Shown: positions 8,027 through 17,325, counted from the first letter of the stretch. The stretch: 37,055 nucleotides of DNA from Thalassovita sp. (GCA_002729595.1 PBYL01000352.1:1-37055), one strand, 5' to 3'. Translations and numbers: made by a program. Notes: a model not told the origin generated them from the letters alone.

Positions 8027-9166
8027 TTAAATACTTAATTTCAACTTTTGTCTTAGTACGATCAGCGATAAACACAATATCACAATACTTGCCCATGCTA
8101 CAGTTTCAATTCCATTGTTCGCAATCCAATATCCACCGATAATCGACCCTGCTGTAACAGCAAAATTACCACATGACGTAAAAATGGTATTTAGCATTTC
8201 TTGGTTCTCTGTTTCAATTGAAGTTAAAACAACATTGCTAATCAAAAATCCACCTGAATGAATCAACCCCCAAAGCAAAATGATTACGACCAACGCCATG
8301 TACATTACACTGAAATAATTTAATAAAACATGAGTGATTAAAAGAGCTATAATAAAATAGAGAGTAGTTTTTTTCGGTGATTTATCCATGTATTTTCCAG
8401 CAATTTTATTTCCGAAAATACCTGTAAAACCGAAAATCAAAAACATAATACTAATTTGCTCTCCACTTAAACCCGAAACTGATTTTAAAAAATCAGCCAT
8501 ATATCCATATGTTGCATACATAGCAGTAATGATTAGAAAAACAAGCAGGAAGTTTAACCATAAAATCTTGTTTTTTAAGAATTGATAATCAAACTTGATT
8601 TTTGTATTCAACTCATCTTTTGAAGGCAAATAAATTACTATTCCAATCATAGAAATTAGATTGATAAACCCAGAAATAATAAATGAGAACTTCCAATTAA
8701 GCAAAGATGAGGTAAGAGTTGCCAGTGGAATTCCCATTACTGTTGCGATTGTGAGCCCTGCGAAAATTACACTTATATTTTTAGCTACTTCACTTTTATG
8801 GGAGTTTTGTCTGGTTATAGATAATGCTATTGACCAATAAACTGGATGAAAAAATGCAGGTAACATTCTTACTATTAATAAGTGTGAAAATTGCTCCATC
8901 AGAGGAGTTAAAAAATTAGCTACAGTAAACACCAAAAGTGAAAAAACTAATAATTTTTTCTTATTTATTGATGATAAAACCATCATCATAAAAGGACCAA
9001 AAACAGCAACAATTATTGCAAATACACTTAACAACCAACCTGCTTTACTTATAGAAACATCAAAGGCTTTGGCTAAATCTGGAAGTATTCCTATAACTGA
9101 AAATTCCGTATTGGTTATTCCAAAAGTGCCCAGTGAAAGAATGAATAATGTTTTTTTAAATCTCAT
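8027..9166 (-). CDS. MFS drug/sugar-efflux transporter, DHA1 type
   Basis: About 379 residues with twelve hydrophobic segments. The N-terminus reads LGTFGITNTEFSVIGILPDLA, the signature of the DHA1 branch containing AraJ, YdhP and NepI-like exporters. Proton-driven export of small molecules is the family role; the substrate is not readable. A GTG at 9181 lengthens the frame by five residues, but the ATG at 9166 follows an A-rich leader and starts MRFKKTLF, so I prefer it. The gene is divergent from a secreted SMP-30-like hydrolase plus HxlR regulator, with inverted repeats of HxlR type in the gap. That suggests one cassette for removing and degrading a compound. The 3' end is convergent with the DUF6624 gene. 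Confidence 0.85.
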   Translation of the reverse strand: MRFKKTLFILSLGTFGITNTEFSVIGILPDLAKAFDVSISKAGWLLSVFAIIVAVFGPFMMMVLSSINKKKLLVFSLLVFTVANFLTPLMEQFSHLLIVRMLPAFFHPVYWSIALSITRQNSHKSEVAKNISVIFAGLTIATVMGIPLATLTSSLLNWKFSFIISGFINLISMIGIVIYLPSKDELNTKIKFDYQFLKNKILWLNFLLVFLIITAMYATYGYMADFLKSVSGLSGEQISIMFLIFGFTGIFGNKIAGKYMDKSPKKTTLYFIIALLITHVLLNYFSVMYMALVVIILLWGLIHSGGFLISNVVLTSIETENQEMLNTIFTSCGNFAVTAGSIIGGYWIANNGIETVAWASIVILCLSLIVLRQKLKLSI

Positions 9167-9213
9167 TTTTATTTTTTTCACAAAGCTCCTAAACCTTAAT
9201 TGATAAAAGGGCT

Positions 9214-9253
9214 TACTTACTTTTTTGTAAGTATCATACTAATAAGTAAGTAT
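9214..9253. promoter_or_regulatory. HxlR-type operator cluster in a divergent gap
   Basis: TACTTAC (9214-9220) and GTAAGTA (9227-9233) form a perfect inverted repeat with a T6 spacer. A second, weaker element TACT-N4-AGTA lies at 9237-9248, and GTAAGTAT occurs twice 19 bp apart (9227, 9246). ACTTAC/GTAAGT half-sites are typical of HxlR-family operators. The HxlR gene is in the operon that starts here, so autoregulation plus control of the MFS gene is likely. Confidence 0.65.
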
Positions 9254-9277
9254 CTGTTTATCAATATATAAGCATCA

Positions 9278-9285
9278 TACTTTTG
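9278..9285 (+). promoter_or_regulatory. Bacteroidota -7 promoter box
   Basis: TACTTTTG is an exact match to the TAnnTTTG -7 element used by the Bacteroidota housekeeping sigma factor. It lies 22 bp before the ATG at 9308. The -33 element should fall near 9253-9258, right at the last GTAAGTAT half-site, so a bound repressor would block it. No exact TTTG is present at that position. Confidence 0.55.
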
Positions 9286-9307
9286 TAAAAAAACAAATAA
9301 CAAATTT

Positions 9308-10294
9308 ATGAGAATTATATTGATATTAATTGTATTTAGCTACCGTCTATTTGCCCAATCAAATGAAAGTTGTATTTCATTTTCACACTATATTCATAAT
9401 ATTCAAAATCCAGAAGATATGCTTAAAATATCTGATACTAATTGGGTAATTATAAGCTCGATGGCAGAAAATGAAAATAATTCTGGAGGTATATATGCCA
9501 TTAATACGAACACTGAAAAGATAATACCTTTACATGCAGTAATTGAAAGTGATAACCGATTTGCACCACATGGTATTTACTTGAGAGAGGTTACCAAATC
9601 TAATTTTAGATTATATGTGATCAATCATGCCTCAACAGAAAAAATAGAAGTTTATAAACTTACAATCATCAACGAAATACCCCAATTGACTTGGACAAAA
9701 TCAATCATTTTACCAGAAAATGTTTGGGCTAATGGCTTAGTTGCTGATGATAAAGAGAATATTTATGCAACTAGTATGTACAATCCTAGTGATGAGAACT
9801 TCTTAGAAAAATTTAGAGAGGGAATTCCAACAGGACAAATCTGGAAATGGAATAGAATATCAGGTTGGCAGGCATTATCTACATTTCATTTTTCTGCGGC
9901 TAATGGCATAGCTATTTCTCCAAAATCCGATTATTTGATAATTTCCGAATGGGCTACTAAAACTATATATAAAATGAGAATTGATAGCTTTGAGCTTGAA
10001 AGTGTTAAAGTAGATTTTTTACCAGATAATATTAGATGGACTCATGATGGTAATCTGCTAATAACAGGGCAAAAAGGTTTACCACATAAAGTATTTACAA
10101 GTAAAGGTATTCGGAAAGAAAACATGTATTTTAAAGCAATAAAGCTCAATCCTGAATTGCTTACTTACGAAGAATTAATTGATGGTGGAAATCAAAACTT
10201 TGCAAATGGCACAGTAACCATAGAAGTTGGAAATTCTTATTGGATCGGATGTGTTCAGAATGATAAAATAGCTATATATACTAAAAATAGATAA
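9308..10294 (+). CDS. Secreted SMP-30/paraoxonase-like beta-propeller hydrolase
   Basis: 328 residues. A signal peptide (1-17, ending RLFAQ) is followed by a six-bladed propeller pattern: PEDMLKISDTNWVIISSM, FAPHGIYLRE, FRLYVINHAS, VWANGLVADDKENIYATS, AANGIAISPKSDYLIISEW, PDNIRWTHDGNLLITGQ and FANGTVTIEV. Blade-end 'NG' and 'HG' positions and the acidic/Asn residues facing the centre are those of SMP-30/gluconolactonase and arylesterase/paraoxonase proteins, which use a central calcium to open lactones or esters. That activity is a family-level inference. The HxlR gene begins one base after its stop, so both are one transcript from the promoter at 9278-9285. Together with the divergent MFS exporter it reads as a local detoxification or signal-quenching cassette. 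Confidence 0.75.
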   Translation: MRIILILIVFSYRLFAQSNESCISFSHYIHNIQNPEDMLKISDTNWVIISSMAENENNSGGIYAINTNTEKIIPLHAVIESDNRFAPHGIYLREVTKSNFRLYVINHASTEKIEVYKLTIINEIPQLTWTKSIILPENVWANGLVADDKENIYATSMYNPSDENFLEKFREGIPTGQIWKWNRISGWQALSTFHFSAANGIAISPKSDYLIISEWATKTIYKMRIDSFELESVKVDFLPDNIRWTHDGNLLITGQKGLPHKVFTSKGIRKENMYFKAIKLNPELLTYEELIDGGNQNFANGTVTIEVGNSYWIGCVQNDKIAIYTKNR

Positions 10295-10295
10295 A

Positions 10296-10658
10296 ATGCC
10301 AGAGTTCTTTCATGATAAAAAGCTTTATTATACTCCAATAGAATTTGCTATCAGTCACATTGGTGGTACTTGGAAAATGCCAATCTTATGGAGGTTACAA
10401 AATACTCCACAGCGATTTAGCGAGTTAAAGAATGATATTCCGCATATTACAGATAAGATGCTCACTAGTCAACTCAGAGAGTTAGAAAATAAAGGAATGA
10501 TTACTCGGAAAGTCTATGCTGAAGTACCACCAAAAGTAGAATATTCATTAACAGAAAAAGGCAAAAAATCGATACCAGTTATCGAAATCATTATGAAATA
10601 CGGCTATGAATTAATCAAAGAAAACGGAGTTGAGTTTCCTCCTAAGGATGGAGGGTGA
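10296..10658 (+). CDS. HxlR-family transcriptional regulator lacking the usual cysteine
   Basis: 120 residues forming a single winged helix-turn-helix of the HxlR/MarR-like type: FAISHIGGTWKMPILWRL, RFSELKNDIPHITDKMLTSQLRELENKGMITRKVY, then the wing PPKVEYSLTEKGKKSIPVI. Most HxlR proteins begin CPv...ig.KW with a redox- or electrophile-sensing Cys; here that place reads YYTPIEFAISHIGGTWK and the whole protein contains no cysteine, so thiol sensing is excluded and a ligand-binding mode is more likely. The ATG comes one base after the stop of the SMP-30-like gene, indicating translational coupling. Likely target sites are the ACTTAC/GTAAGT repeats at 9214-9253, repressing both its own operon and the MFS gene. 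Confidence 0.9.
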   Translation: MPEFFHDKKLYYTPIEFAISHIGGTWKMPILWRLQNTPQRFSELKNDIPHITDKMLTSQLRELENKGMITRKVYAEVPPKVEYSLTEKGKKSIPVIEIIMKYGYELIKENGVEFPPKDGG

Positions 10659-10741
10659 TTAAATCTTTTAACTTAATATGTTATTATCAGTTTTATTTAT
10701 TAAATGTAAGATTGTTCAAAAATAAATATTGAAGTACCCCG

Positions 10742-11566
10742 TCACCCCTCATCTTCCAACAAGAAAAAAGGATCGTAATATTTTTCTTTGTAATTGTAAT
10801 AAGGATACCACCATAAGAAAAGCTCAGGGTTTGGAATATTGGCGGTTAGGTTTAATATTTCTTTATAGTGACGATTATTTTTGATGGGAATATCAATGAT
10901 ATTTTTAAGTGTTAAAGCTTTGATATTTATATAATCTTTTTCTTTGAGTATTCTAATTTTCTCACGAACTTTTCCTTTCTTATGTTGTACTTTAATGTCA
11001 TGTATCATATTTGCATCTAAAAACCCGATCTTTCTTTCTACTCTTAGGTTTTTATCTAGCATCATTACATGCTTAATATTTGAATAATCAGTTTTTAATG
11101 GGTTTTTAGGGTTAACTGATTCGTATAATTCTATAAAGAAGTTTTTATTATGATGCATATCATAGATAAAAAAGCCATGTGCTTCACTAGAGTAGATTGT
11201 AAAAGAATTATCAAGCGGGAAACTAGCTGTGTAAAAGATATAATTATAAGAATAATACATTTCCAATAGATAGCTTTTTTTAGTATCTGTACTATCAATG
11301 TATTCCATCCAATATAGCTGTTCATCAAAAAAACACAAGCTAAAATAGCTCATTTGTTCATCTACAATTTTACCATGCTCAAACTTATTGTAGTTGAATG
11401 AATTTACATTTAGAATTTTATTGGGAGTATCTGTTTTAACTATTTTGATTTTTTCTGTATAAATATCGTATAACTGCTCAATGTTTAATTCACTATGCTG
11501 TGCATACAAATTCTGAGTAAAGAACATAATCAGCAAAGCTGAAAAAATAGTATAGCTTTTACACAT
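10742..11566 (-). CDS. Secreted protein of unknown function
   Basis: 274 residues with a clear signal peptide (MCKSYTIFSALLIMFFTQNLYAQ). The mature part is rich in Tyr, Asp and Lys with many short strands (QMSYFSLCFFDEQLYWMEYI, YYSYNYIFYTASFP, KHVMMLDKNLRVERKIGFLD) and ends in an aromatic stretch ELFLWWYPYYNYKEKYYDPFF. I do not recognise the family and see no catalytic motif, lipobox or sorting domain. It is expected in the periplasm or outside the cell. It stands between the convergent HxlR operon and the upstream terminator at 11676-11718, so it appears to be transcribed alone. The ATG at 11566 is the only sensible start for the signal peptide. Confidence 0.65.
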   Translation of the reverse strand: MCKSYTIFSALLIMFFTQNLYAQHSELNIEQLYDIYTEKIKIVKTDTPNKILNVNSFNYNKFEHGKIVDEQMSYFSLCFFDEQLYWMEYIDSTDTKKSYLLEMYYSYNYIFYTASFPLDNSFTIYSSEAHGFFIYDMHHNKNFFIELYESVNPKNPLKTDYSNIKHVMMLDKNLRVERKIGFLDANMIHDIKVQHKKGKVREKIRILKEKDYINIKALTLKNIIDIPIKNNRHYKEILNLTANIPNPELFLWWYPYYNYKEKYYDPFFLLEDEG

Positions 11567-11675
11567 GCATAGTTATTTTTATCACAAAGACATAGTTACA
11601 TCTAAAATCAAAGAATGATAATTACTTTATTTATTAGATCAGCTAATGATAGGAATTAATTCTTATTTATGATAT

Positions 11676-11718
11676 AAAAAAACAGGTTTATGAAACCTAA
11701 TATCAAATTTCATAAACC
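11676..11718 (-). terminator. Intrinsic terminator of the BNR-repeat gene
   Basis: Plus-strand GGTTTATGAAA (11685-11695) pairs perfectly with TTTCATAAACC (11708-11718) around a 12-nt loop. On the minus strand the stem is followed by a run of seven T (11676-11682). It lies 25 bp past the stop of the large BNR protein. Confidence 0.8.
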
Positions 11719-11743
11719 CATTAATATAATTATTAGAAAGTAA

Positions 11744-14700
11744 TTATCTCATTTTTCTACCGGGTGTCCATGGAGCGCCGGCTTTTTCTAGTTCTTCTCC
11801 AAAACTTTCCAAATCAGTGAGATAAGATTTTAAATCTGTTTGGAAAGTTTTAAAATCTCCTTCCGCTAAATCTATATTATGCTTTTGTGTTTCTGTCGGA
11901 TTTTGACGGGTATCCCAATGCCCGCTGATTACTCCACCAACACGAGACATCATAGACGGTGAAGTAGATTCGTTCATGCTTTGTCTTACTCGATCACCAT
12001 ATAAGCTCACACGCAATGTATTCAGTTTATCTTCCAAGTCATTAATTTTTTGGAAAAGAGCCTGACTTGCTGCTGGTGTTTTCATTAAAGCTGCTTGCAT
12101 ATATCTGAGACTTTCACTTGCCTCACCTATTTTATTACTAGCCACAATTAATTGTCTGTAAAGCTCAGCAGTCTTTTGTTGAAAAGTAGTAACGGTATTA
12201 AAATCAGTACCAGATGCTCCTGTTTCTAAAGGCTTTACAGTAAATGTTTGCGCCTCTCCTTTTTCTGTAAGTGTACCTTTATCAAGCACAAATAATTTCA
12301 CTGTATACTCTCCTGGTGTAGCAAGTGGACCTTTAGATTCACCTGCCCAAGGTGGTATAAAATCTGGCACTACCAAATCGATAGCTTCAGGCGATGGCAA
12401 ACGCAAATCCCAGCTAATTCTATGCAAGCCTTTTTGCTTACTTCCTTCTAGCCATCTAATTGAGTTTCCTTTTGCATCTGTTATTTGCAATAAAACTCGT
12501 GCACCTTTTTCTTTCGCTTCATCGCTTAGTCTATCCCAACCTGGAAACGGAACATTTGCATTTTGTTCAGTCAAAGTTTTCTCAGATTGTTTACGTTGCT
12601 CTTTCAAGCTTTTCGGTAAATCATCAATATAATAAGTGAAAGTGGCACCAAAATCAGGATTATCTGTAGCAAAACTGGTTGTACCCAAAGTAGGCATCCC
12701 TTTCGCTTGCATCGGTTCGTTAGGGATATACCACCAAGCATCTCGTACTGGAAAAATTGTACTCTCTCCTGTTGAAGCAACAGATGCCAAATTTCTCAAA
12801 GCTGAATAATCATCTAACACATAAAAACCTCTGCCGAATGAAGCACCAACTAAGTCATTATCTCTTTTATGCAATTCTAAATCTCTAAAAGGAATAGTTG
12901 GAACTCCACCACTCAATTTTATCCAATTGGTTCCTTTATTTGGAGAGAAATAAATGCCGTATTCAGTACCGATAAATAGTAAATTCTCATCGATGTGGTC
13001 TTGCTTAATTACCCAAACTATTGTGTTTTGTGGTAAATCTCCAACTATAGATTTCCAAGTGCGACCACGATCTGAACTCATAAACATAAATGTGGTATAA
13101 TCTCCAAACTTATGAGCATCTGCTAAAGCAAACACCGTATTTTCGTTGTGGCTAGAAGCTTCCACATCATTAATAAATGAACGAGTAGGCACTTTTGGAA
13201 GCACTCCACTTTTACGCCAATTTTGACCGCCATCTTCGCTTATATTAATTAGTCCATCATCTGAACCGGTATACAATAATCCTTCAACCAAAGGAGACTC
13301 AGAAATGGAAGTTAAAGTAGCATATAAAGACATTGCACCATTATCATACAAAGCTTCGGTACTCCAAACTCGACCCATCATTTCTAATTCGTAGCGATTG
13401 GTATTTGTGGTTAAATCTTCGCTAATGGGCGTCCATGAATTACCTTGATCTTCACTTTTCCAAACACGTTGAGAACCATAATACAAACGGTTATGATTAT
13501 GCGGGCTCACTAAAATTGGGCTATCCCAATTCCAGCGTTCTGGTGGATCGTTTGGCTCAGGTTGCGGTTGAATATAGAGCAACTCATGTGTTCGCTTATC
13601 ATATTTGTTGAGGCTACCTCCTTGTATTTCTATATAAGCTATATTATCATCTTCGGGATCATAGGCATTGTCGTAACCATCTGCTCCAAGTGGTACACTC
13701 CAATCTTGGTTTCTAACTCCTTCAGTATTAGTTGTTCTTGAAGGGCCAATTAATGTCCCTAAATCCTGTGCTCCACCAACTATGTTGTAAAATGGCAAAG
13801 AGTTGTCTAACGATAATTTATAAAACTGAGAAATAGGCAAATTAGGAAAATGTCTCCAAGTAATTCCTTCATCGTAAGTTTCGTATAAACCTCCATCAGA
13901 ACCACCAATTAAATGCTTGCCGTTGTCCGGATCAATCCAAAGAGCATGGTTATCGCTGTGTTTTTCTCTACCTGTACCTAAGTAATCAAACTTATTGCCT
14001 CCATCTCTTGTAACATGGAAAAACACATCCATCTGATACACCAAATCTTCATTTTGTGGAGAAGCTTCAATTTCTTGGTAATAATGAGGGCCTGTTCCGC
14101 CAGAAGTATAACTGTTGCGTTTTTCCCAACTTTCTCCTTTATCAGTTGATCGGTAAAAACCTTTTTCTGAGTTGTCTGCCTCAATGGTTGCATACACCAA
14201 ACTAGGATTTGCCGGTGTTACAGCTAGCCCGATTTTACCCATATCTCCTTTTGGTAAACCTGTTTCTATTTCACTCCAAGTAGCACCATTGTCTGTAGAT
14301 TTATAGATACCAGATTTTGGACCACCAGACAGCAAAGACCAAGTATGTCTGCGTCTTTGGTAAGCGGTAGCATACAAAACATCTGGGTTAGAAGGATCAA
14401 ATTCAACATCAGTTACACCTGTATTTTCATCAATATTTAAAACCAACTGCCAAGTTTTACCACCATCTTCAGTCTTATAAAGGCCTCTATCTCCGCCAGA
14501 AGACCATAAAGGGCCTTCAGCCGCAACAAAAACCACATCGCTATTTCTAGGGTCGACTAAGATTTTTCCGATATGCTCCGATTTTTTAAGCCCCATGTTT
14601 TCCCAAGTCTTGCCTCCGTTGGTACTTTTATAAATACCATCTCCCCAGCCAACATGCCTGCCACTCACATTTTCGCCAGTTCCTACCCAAACAACTTCTG

Positions 14701-15025
14701 TATTATTTGGGTCAATAGTTACGCTTCCAATTGAGTAAGAAGTTTGATCTTCGAAAACGGCTTGCCAAGTAATACCACTGTTTGAGGTTTTCCAAACACC
14801 GCCAGAGCCAACAGCGACAAACCAAGTGCTTTTATCAGTGGGACTTACGGCAATATCAGCAATTCTCCCTCCCATTAAAGCTGGTCCTATACCTCGCAAT
14901 TTTAGCCCTTTTGCAGCTTCTGTAGTTGAGGCTACATCGATAGTCTGCGCATTAATTGTTGGGGTAAAGGTTAAATAGGAAACAACCACCAAAAGTGCAG
15001 TTGCAATTTTTGTTTTTAGTATCAT
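11744..15025 (-). CDS. Large secreted BNR/sortilin-like beta-propeller protein
   Basis: 1093 residues with a signal peptide (1-26, ending TINAQ). About ten BNR motifs (S/T-x-D-x-G-x-T/S-W) are visible, for example near residues 81, 134, 185, 243, 293, 383, 524, 596, 650 and 694. They alternate with 'DPxNPdvvYaaT'-type strands and give a two-propeller VPS10/sortilin-like architecture. After about residue 760 come a linker, a beta-sandwich-like segment (RWLEGSKQKGLHRISWDLRLP, PGEYTVKLFV), and a helical C-terminal part from about 945 to 1093. Proteins of this layout are common in Bacteroidota and are often named 'glycosyl hydrolase', but BNR repeats alone do not prove catalysis and I see no sialidase Arg triad. 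It may bind or process extracellular polymers. It is divergent from the phosphatase lipoprotein and ends at a strong terminator. Confidence 0.85.
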   Translation of the reverse strand: MILKTKIATALLVVVSYLTFTPTINAQTIDVASTTEAAKGLKLRGIGPALMGGRIADIAVSPTDKSTWFVAVGSGGVWKTSNSGITWQAVFEDQTSYSIGSVTIDPNNTEVVWVGTGENVSGRHVGWGDGIYKSTNGGKTWENMGLKKSEHIGKILVDPRNSDVVFVAAEGPLWSSGGDRGLYKTEDGGKTWQLVLNIDENTGVTDVEFDPSNPDVLYATAYQRRRHTWSLLSGGPKSGIYKSTDNGATWSEIETGLPKGDMGKIGLAVTPANPSLVYATIEADNSEKGFYRSTDKGESWEKRNSYTSGGTGPHYYQEIEASPQNEDLVYQMDVFFHVTRDGGNKFDYLGTGREKHSDNHALWIDPDNGKHLIGGSDGGLYETYDEGITWRHFPNLPISQFYKLSLDNSLPFYNIVGGAQDLGTLIGPSRTTNTEGVRNQDWSVPLGADGYDNAYDPEDDNIAYIEIQGGSLNKYDKRTHELLYIQPQPEPNDPPERWNWDSPILVSPHNHNRLYYGSQRVWKSEDQGNSWTPISEDLTTNTNRYELEMMGRVWSTEALYDNGAMSLYATLTSISESPLVEGLLYTGSDDGLINISEDGGQNWRKSGVLPKVPTRSFINDVEASSHNENTVFALADAHKFGDYTTFMFMSSDRGRTWKSIVGDLPQNTIVWVIKQDHIDENLLFIGTEYGIYFSPNKGTNWIKLSGGVPTIPFRDLELHKRDNDLVGASFGRGFYVLDDYSALRNLASVASTGESTIFPVRDAWWYIPNEPMQAKGMPTLGTTSFATDNPDFGATFTYYIDDLPKSLKEQRKQSEKTLTEQNANVPFPGWDRLSDEAKEKGARVLLQITDAKGNSIRWLEGSKQKGLHRISWDLRLPSPEAIDLVVPDFIPPWAGESKGPLATPGEYTVKLFVLDKGTLTEKGEAQTFTVKPLETGASGTDFNTVTTFQQKTAELYRQLIVASNKIGEASESLRYMQAALMKTPAASQALFQKINDLEDKLNTLRVSLYGDRVRQSMNESTSPSMMSRVGGVISGHWDTRQNPTETQKHNIDLAEGDFKTFQTDLKSYLTDLESFGEELEKAGAPWTPGRKMR

Positions 15026-15343
15026 GGATTGTTGTAGTAAGTAAAATAATTGATCATTTAAAGCAAGTTTTTATTGGTTAAAACCATTTTATAATCTTAT
15101 AAAAATGCATGTTGTAAAGATAAAAGACTCAGGTTTTTATGCAATAAGATGATGGATGAAACTGGATTGATTAAAGTCTTTCTCCCCAACAAATCCCAAA
15201 AAATGCAAGATCAATATTAAGGCAATATTACTTTTTGGCTGAATAGATAAATGAAATCTCTATGAAGTAGTCCATTCAATTCTGGAGGAAGTATTTAAGG
15301 TAAAAATGGAGCTAACATAAACCGCTAAATACTAAATCAAAAA
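15026..15343. other. 318-bp divergent non-coding gap
   Basis: The gap separates the starts of the BNR protein (minus) and the phosphatase lipoprotein (plus) and must hold both promoters. No reading frame is credible. TACTTTTTG at about 15229-15237 is one base too long for a -7 box, so it is only suggestive. No clear operator repeat was seen. Confidence 0.55.
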
Positions 15344-15370
15344 ATGCAATTAATTAGCAAACACCTCATA

Positions 15371-17146
15371 ATGAACAATTTTAGGATAATTGTAATCGGG
15401 ATTTTAACATTACTCCTAACAAGCTGCGAGCAAAAAATCTCAAAAACTAATTCGCTGTCAGATACTATGGATGGCATTTTAACCAGGTTTTATTCTGAGT
15501 TTACACCAGAAGAATTAAATAATGTAACACCAGAGTTTATACTCACCAACATACATCCAGAAGAGCGAAAAGCATTTGCAAGCAAATATTGGTACTTTGA
15601 TGTGAATGTTCCTGTGATTGTTTCTGTAATGCGACACGAAGGGCAAAAGATGATGCCATTTTGGATTGAGGAAGCAGGATTTAAAAAGACTGATCTTAAA
15701 GTAACCAATGAAGAATATACTTATGAAGTTTGGCGAAAAGAGTTTCCTGCAGGAAAAGTCGAGCTTGGAATAAGTGGTTTTGAAAACCATCGTACACCCT
15801 ATTTTGTATCAGTAGGCAAAGCTGATAAAAGTGATGCTGAGGAATTAAAAATTACGAATATCTTCCCAACAAGTCAAGATCAACAACCTATGGAAAAAGG
15901 CTCGCATGTGTATACTTGTTGGACATTAGAAGTACAAGAATTTCCAGAAGAGCTAAAAGGAGATATTCTGTTGAGTAGCTATCGTGGAAGACCTAGAGAA
16001 TCGCACATAATTGGCGCACTTCGCCAAACTGAGTTTCCTTCATCAACAAAGCCAGACCAAATCGCTTTAACTTGGAGTGGAGACACCAAAACCTCAATAG
16101 ACATTCAATGGCGTACTTCTACAAGCGTAAAAAGCAGCTTTGTAAAATATTGGAAAGAAGGAACTACAGATACTACAACTGTTGCTTCGAGTGTGAAAGA
16201 ATTATATGACCGATCAATCTATAATGAAAGCAGAGTAAATAGACACACTGTTCAAATTAGTGGTTTAGAACCTGGAACAAGCTATCAATATTTAGTTGAA
16301 GCAGAAGGCAATCATTCAAAAATTAAAACATTTAGCACTGCTAATGAAGACGATAAATTCTCTTTTATTTGGTTTGGAGATACACATCATTCTAAACAAT
16401 GGGCTAATTTGTTGCAACAAGCAGAAGCAAAACATCCCGAAGTAGCTTTTTATTCTATTGCTGGAGATTTGGTGGATAGCGGACTTTACAGAGATGAATG
16501 GGATGATATTTTTGGTTTTACAGGTGATGTATTTTCTAGAAAACCACTGATGCCAGTTCCCGGTAACCACGACAATCAAGATGGTTTAGGCAATCAGCTT
16601 TATTACGATCTGTTGAGTTATCCTACAAATGGACCAGAAGGAATTGACAAAGAATGTACCTACAGTTTTGTGTACAAGAATGCTTTATTTTTGATGATCG
16701 ATGCAACTCAAGAACTTGATTCCATCACTCCTTGGATTGAAGAACAGCTTAAAGCTTCGAATGCTACTTGGAAGTTTGCCATGTTCCATTTTCCTCCATA
16801 CAACTGGGAAGAACCTTATTTTGACATTCAAGAAAAATGGTGTCCTATATTTGACAAATACCATGTGGATATGGTAATGTCTGGACACATTCACTATTAC
16901 ATGCGTTCTAAACCTATGTTTAATGGCGAAGTGGTTGAGAGTTTTAATAATGGTACCGCTTATGTAATTTCCACTGGTTTGCCTTCTAACCACAATGAGA
17001 TGACTGATGAGCCATATGCAGCTGTAAGAGATACAAAAAGTCAGTATTATCAAAAAATTGATATTGATGGAGGGCGATTCAAATTTTCTTGTGTAAATGG
17101 AGAAGGTGTCGAAATAGATTCTTTTGAAATCAATAAAGAAATTTAG
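15371..17146 (+). CDS. Purple-acid-phosphatase-like metallophosphoesterase lipoprotein
   Basis: About 591 residues from the preferred ATG at 15371, which gives a clean lipoprotein signal peptide (MNNFRIIVIGILTLLLTSC); the frame also offers an ATG nine codons earlier. Numbered from that longer form: an N-terminal domain without known family (40-230), a fibronectin-III-like domain at about 235-335 (RHTVQISGLEPGTSYQYLVEA), then the dinuclear metallophosphoesterase core with GDTH (345-348), GDLVDSG (374-380), GNHDN (407-411), FHFPPYN with His 482, and GHIH (514-517). All metal-binding residues are present. The FN3 plus phosphoesterase order is that of purple acid phosphatases, which hydrolyse phosphate mono- or diesters. 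Likely role is periplasmic or surface phosphate release; the substrate is unknown. It ends at a 13-bp hairpin. Confidence 0.85.
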   Translation: MNNFRIIVIGILTLLLTSCEQKISKTNSLSDTMDGILTRFYSEFTPEELNNVTPEFILTNIHPEERKAFASKYWYFDVNVPVIVSVMRHEGQKMMPFWIEEAGFKKTDLKVTNEEYTYEVWRKEFPAGKVELGISGFENHRTPYFVSVGKADKSDAEELKITNIFPTSQDQQPMEKGSHVYTCWTLEVQEFPEELKGDILLSSYRGRPRESHIIGALRQTEFPSSTKPDQIALTWSGDTKTSIDIQWRTSTSVKSSFVKYWKEGTTDTTTVASSVKELYDRSIYNESRVNRHTVQISGLEPGTSYQYLVEAEGNHSKIKTFSTANEDDKFSFIWFGDTHHSKQWANLLQQAEAKHPEVAFYSIAGDLVDSGLYRDEWDDIFGFTGDVFSRKPLMPVPGNHDNQDGLGNQLYYDLLSYPTNGPEGIDKECTYSFVYKNALFLMIDATQELDSITPWIEEQLKASNATWKFAMFHFPPYNWEEPYFDIQEKWCPIFDKYHVDMVMSGHIHYYMRSKPMFNGEVVESFNNGTAYVISTGLPSNHNEMTDEPYAAVRDTKSQYYQKIDIDGGRFKFSCVNGEGVEIDSFEINKEI

Positions 17147-17157
17147 TGCAAATATTT

Positions 17158-17197
17158 ATCACTCCGAAAACTAGTAGCATCTCTTTTTCGGAGTGAT
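17158..17197 (+). terminator. 13-bp perfect hairpin after the phosphatase gene
   Basis: ATCACTCCGAAAA (17158-17170) pairs perfectly with TTTTCGGAGTGAT (17185-17197), loop 14 nt, 12 bp after the stop. The following tail is only TCTTTAG, so termination may be partial. Confidence 0.65.
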
Positions 17198-17325
17198 TCT
17201 TTAGATCACCTCAAACCTACCCTTTTTATTATTAGAGACAGGCAATAGAATCATAATTTTCTGTTTGCCGATTAACTATTCAATAAAAATTAATCTCTCA
17301 ATTAGTAAAAGCTTTTAATTATATC

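Noticed and set aside
16316-17053. Long antisense frames inside the phosphatase gene
   Set aside because: The plus-strand frame has every metallophosphoesterase motif; the antisense frames have no domain or start context.
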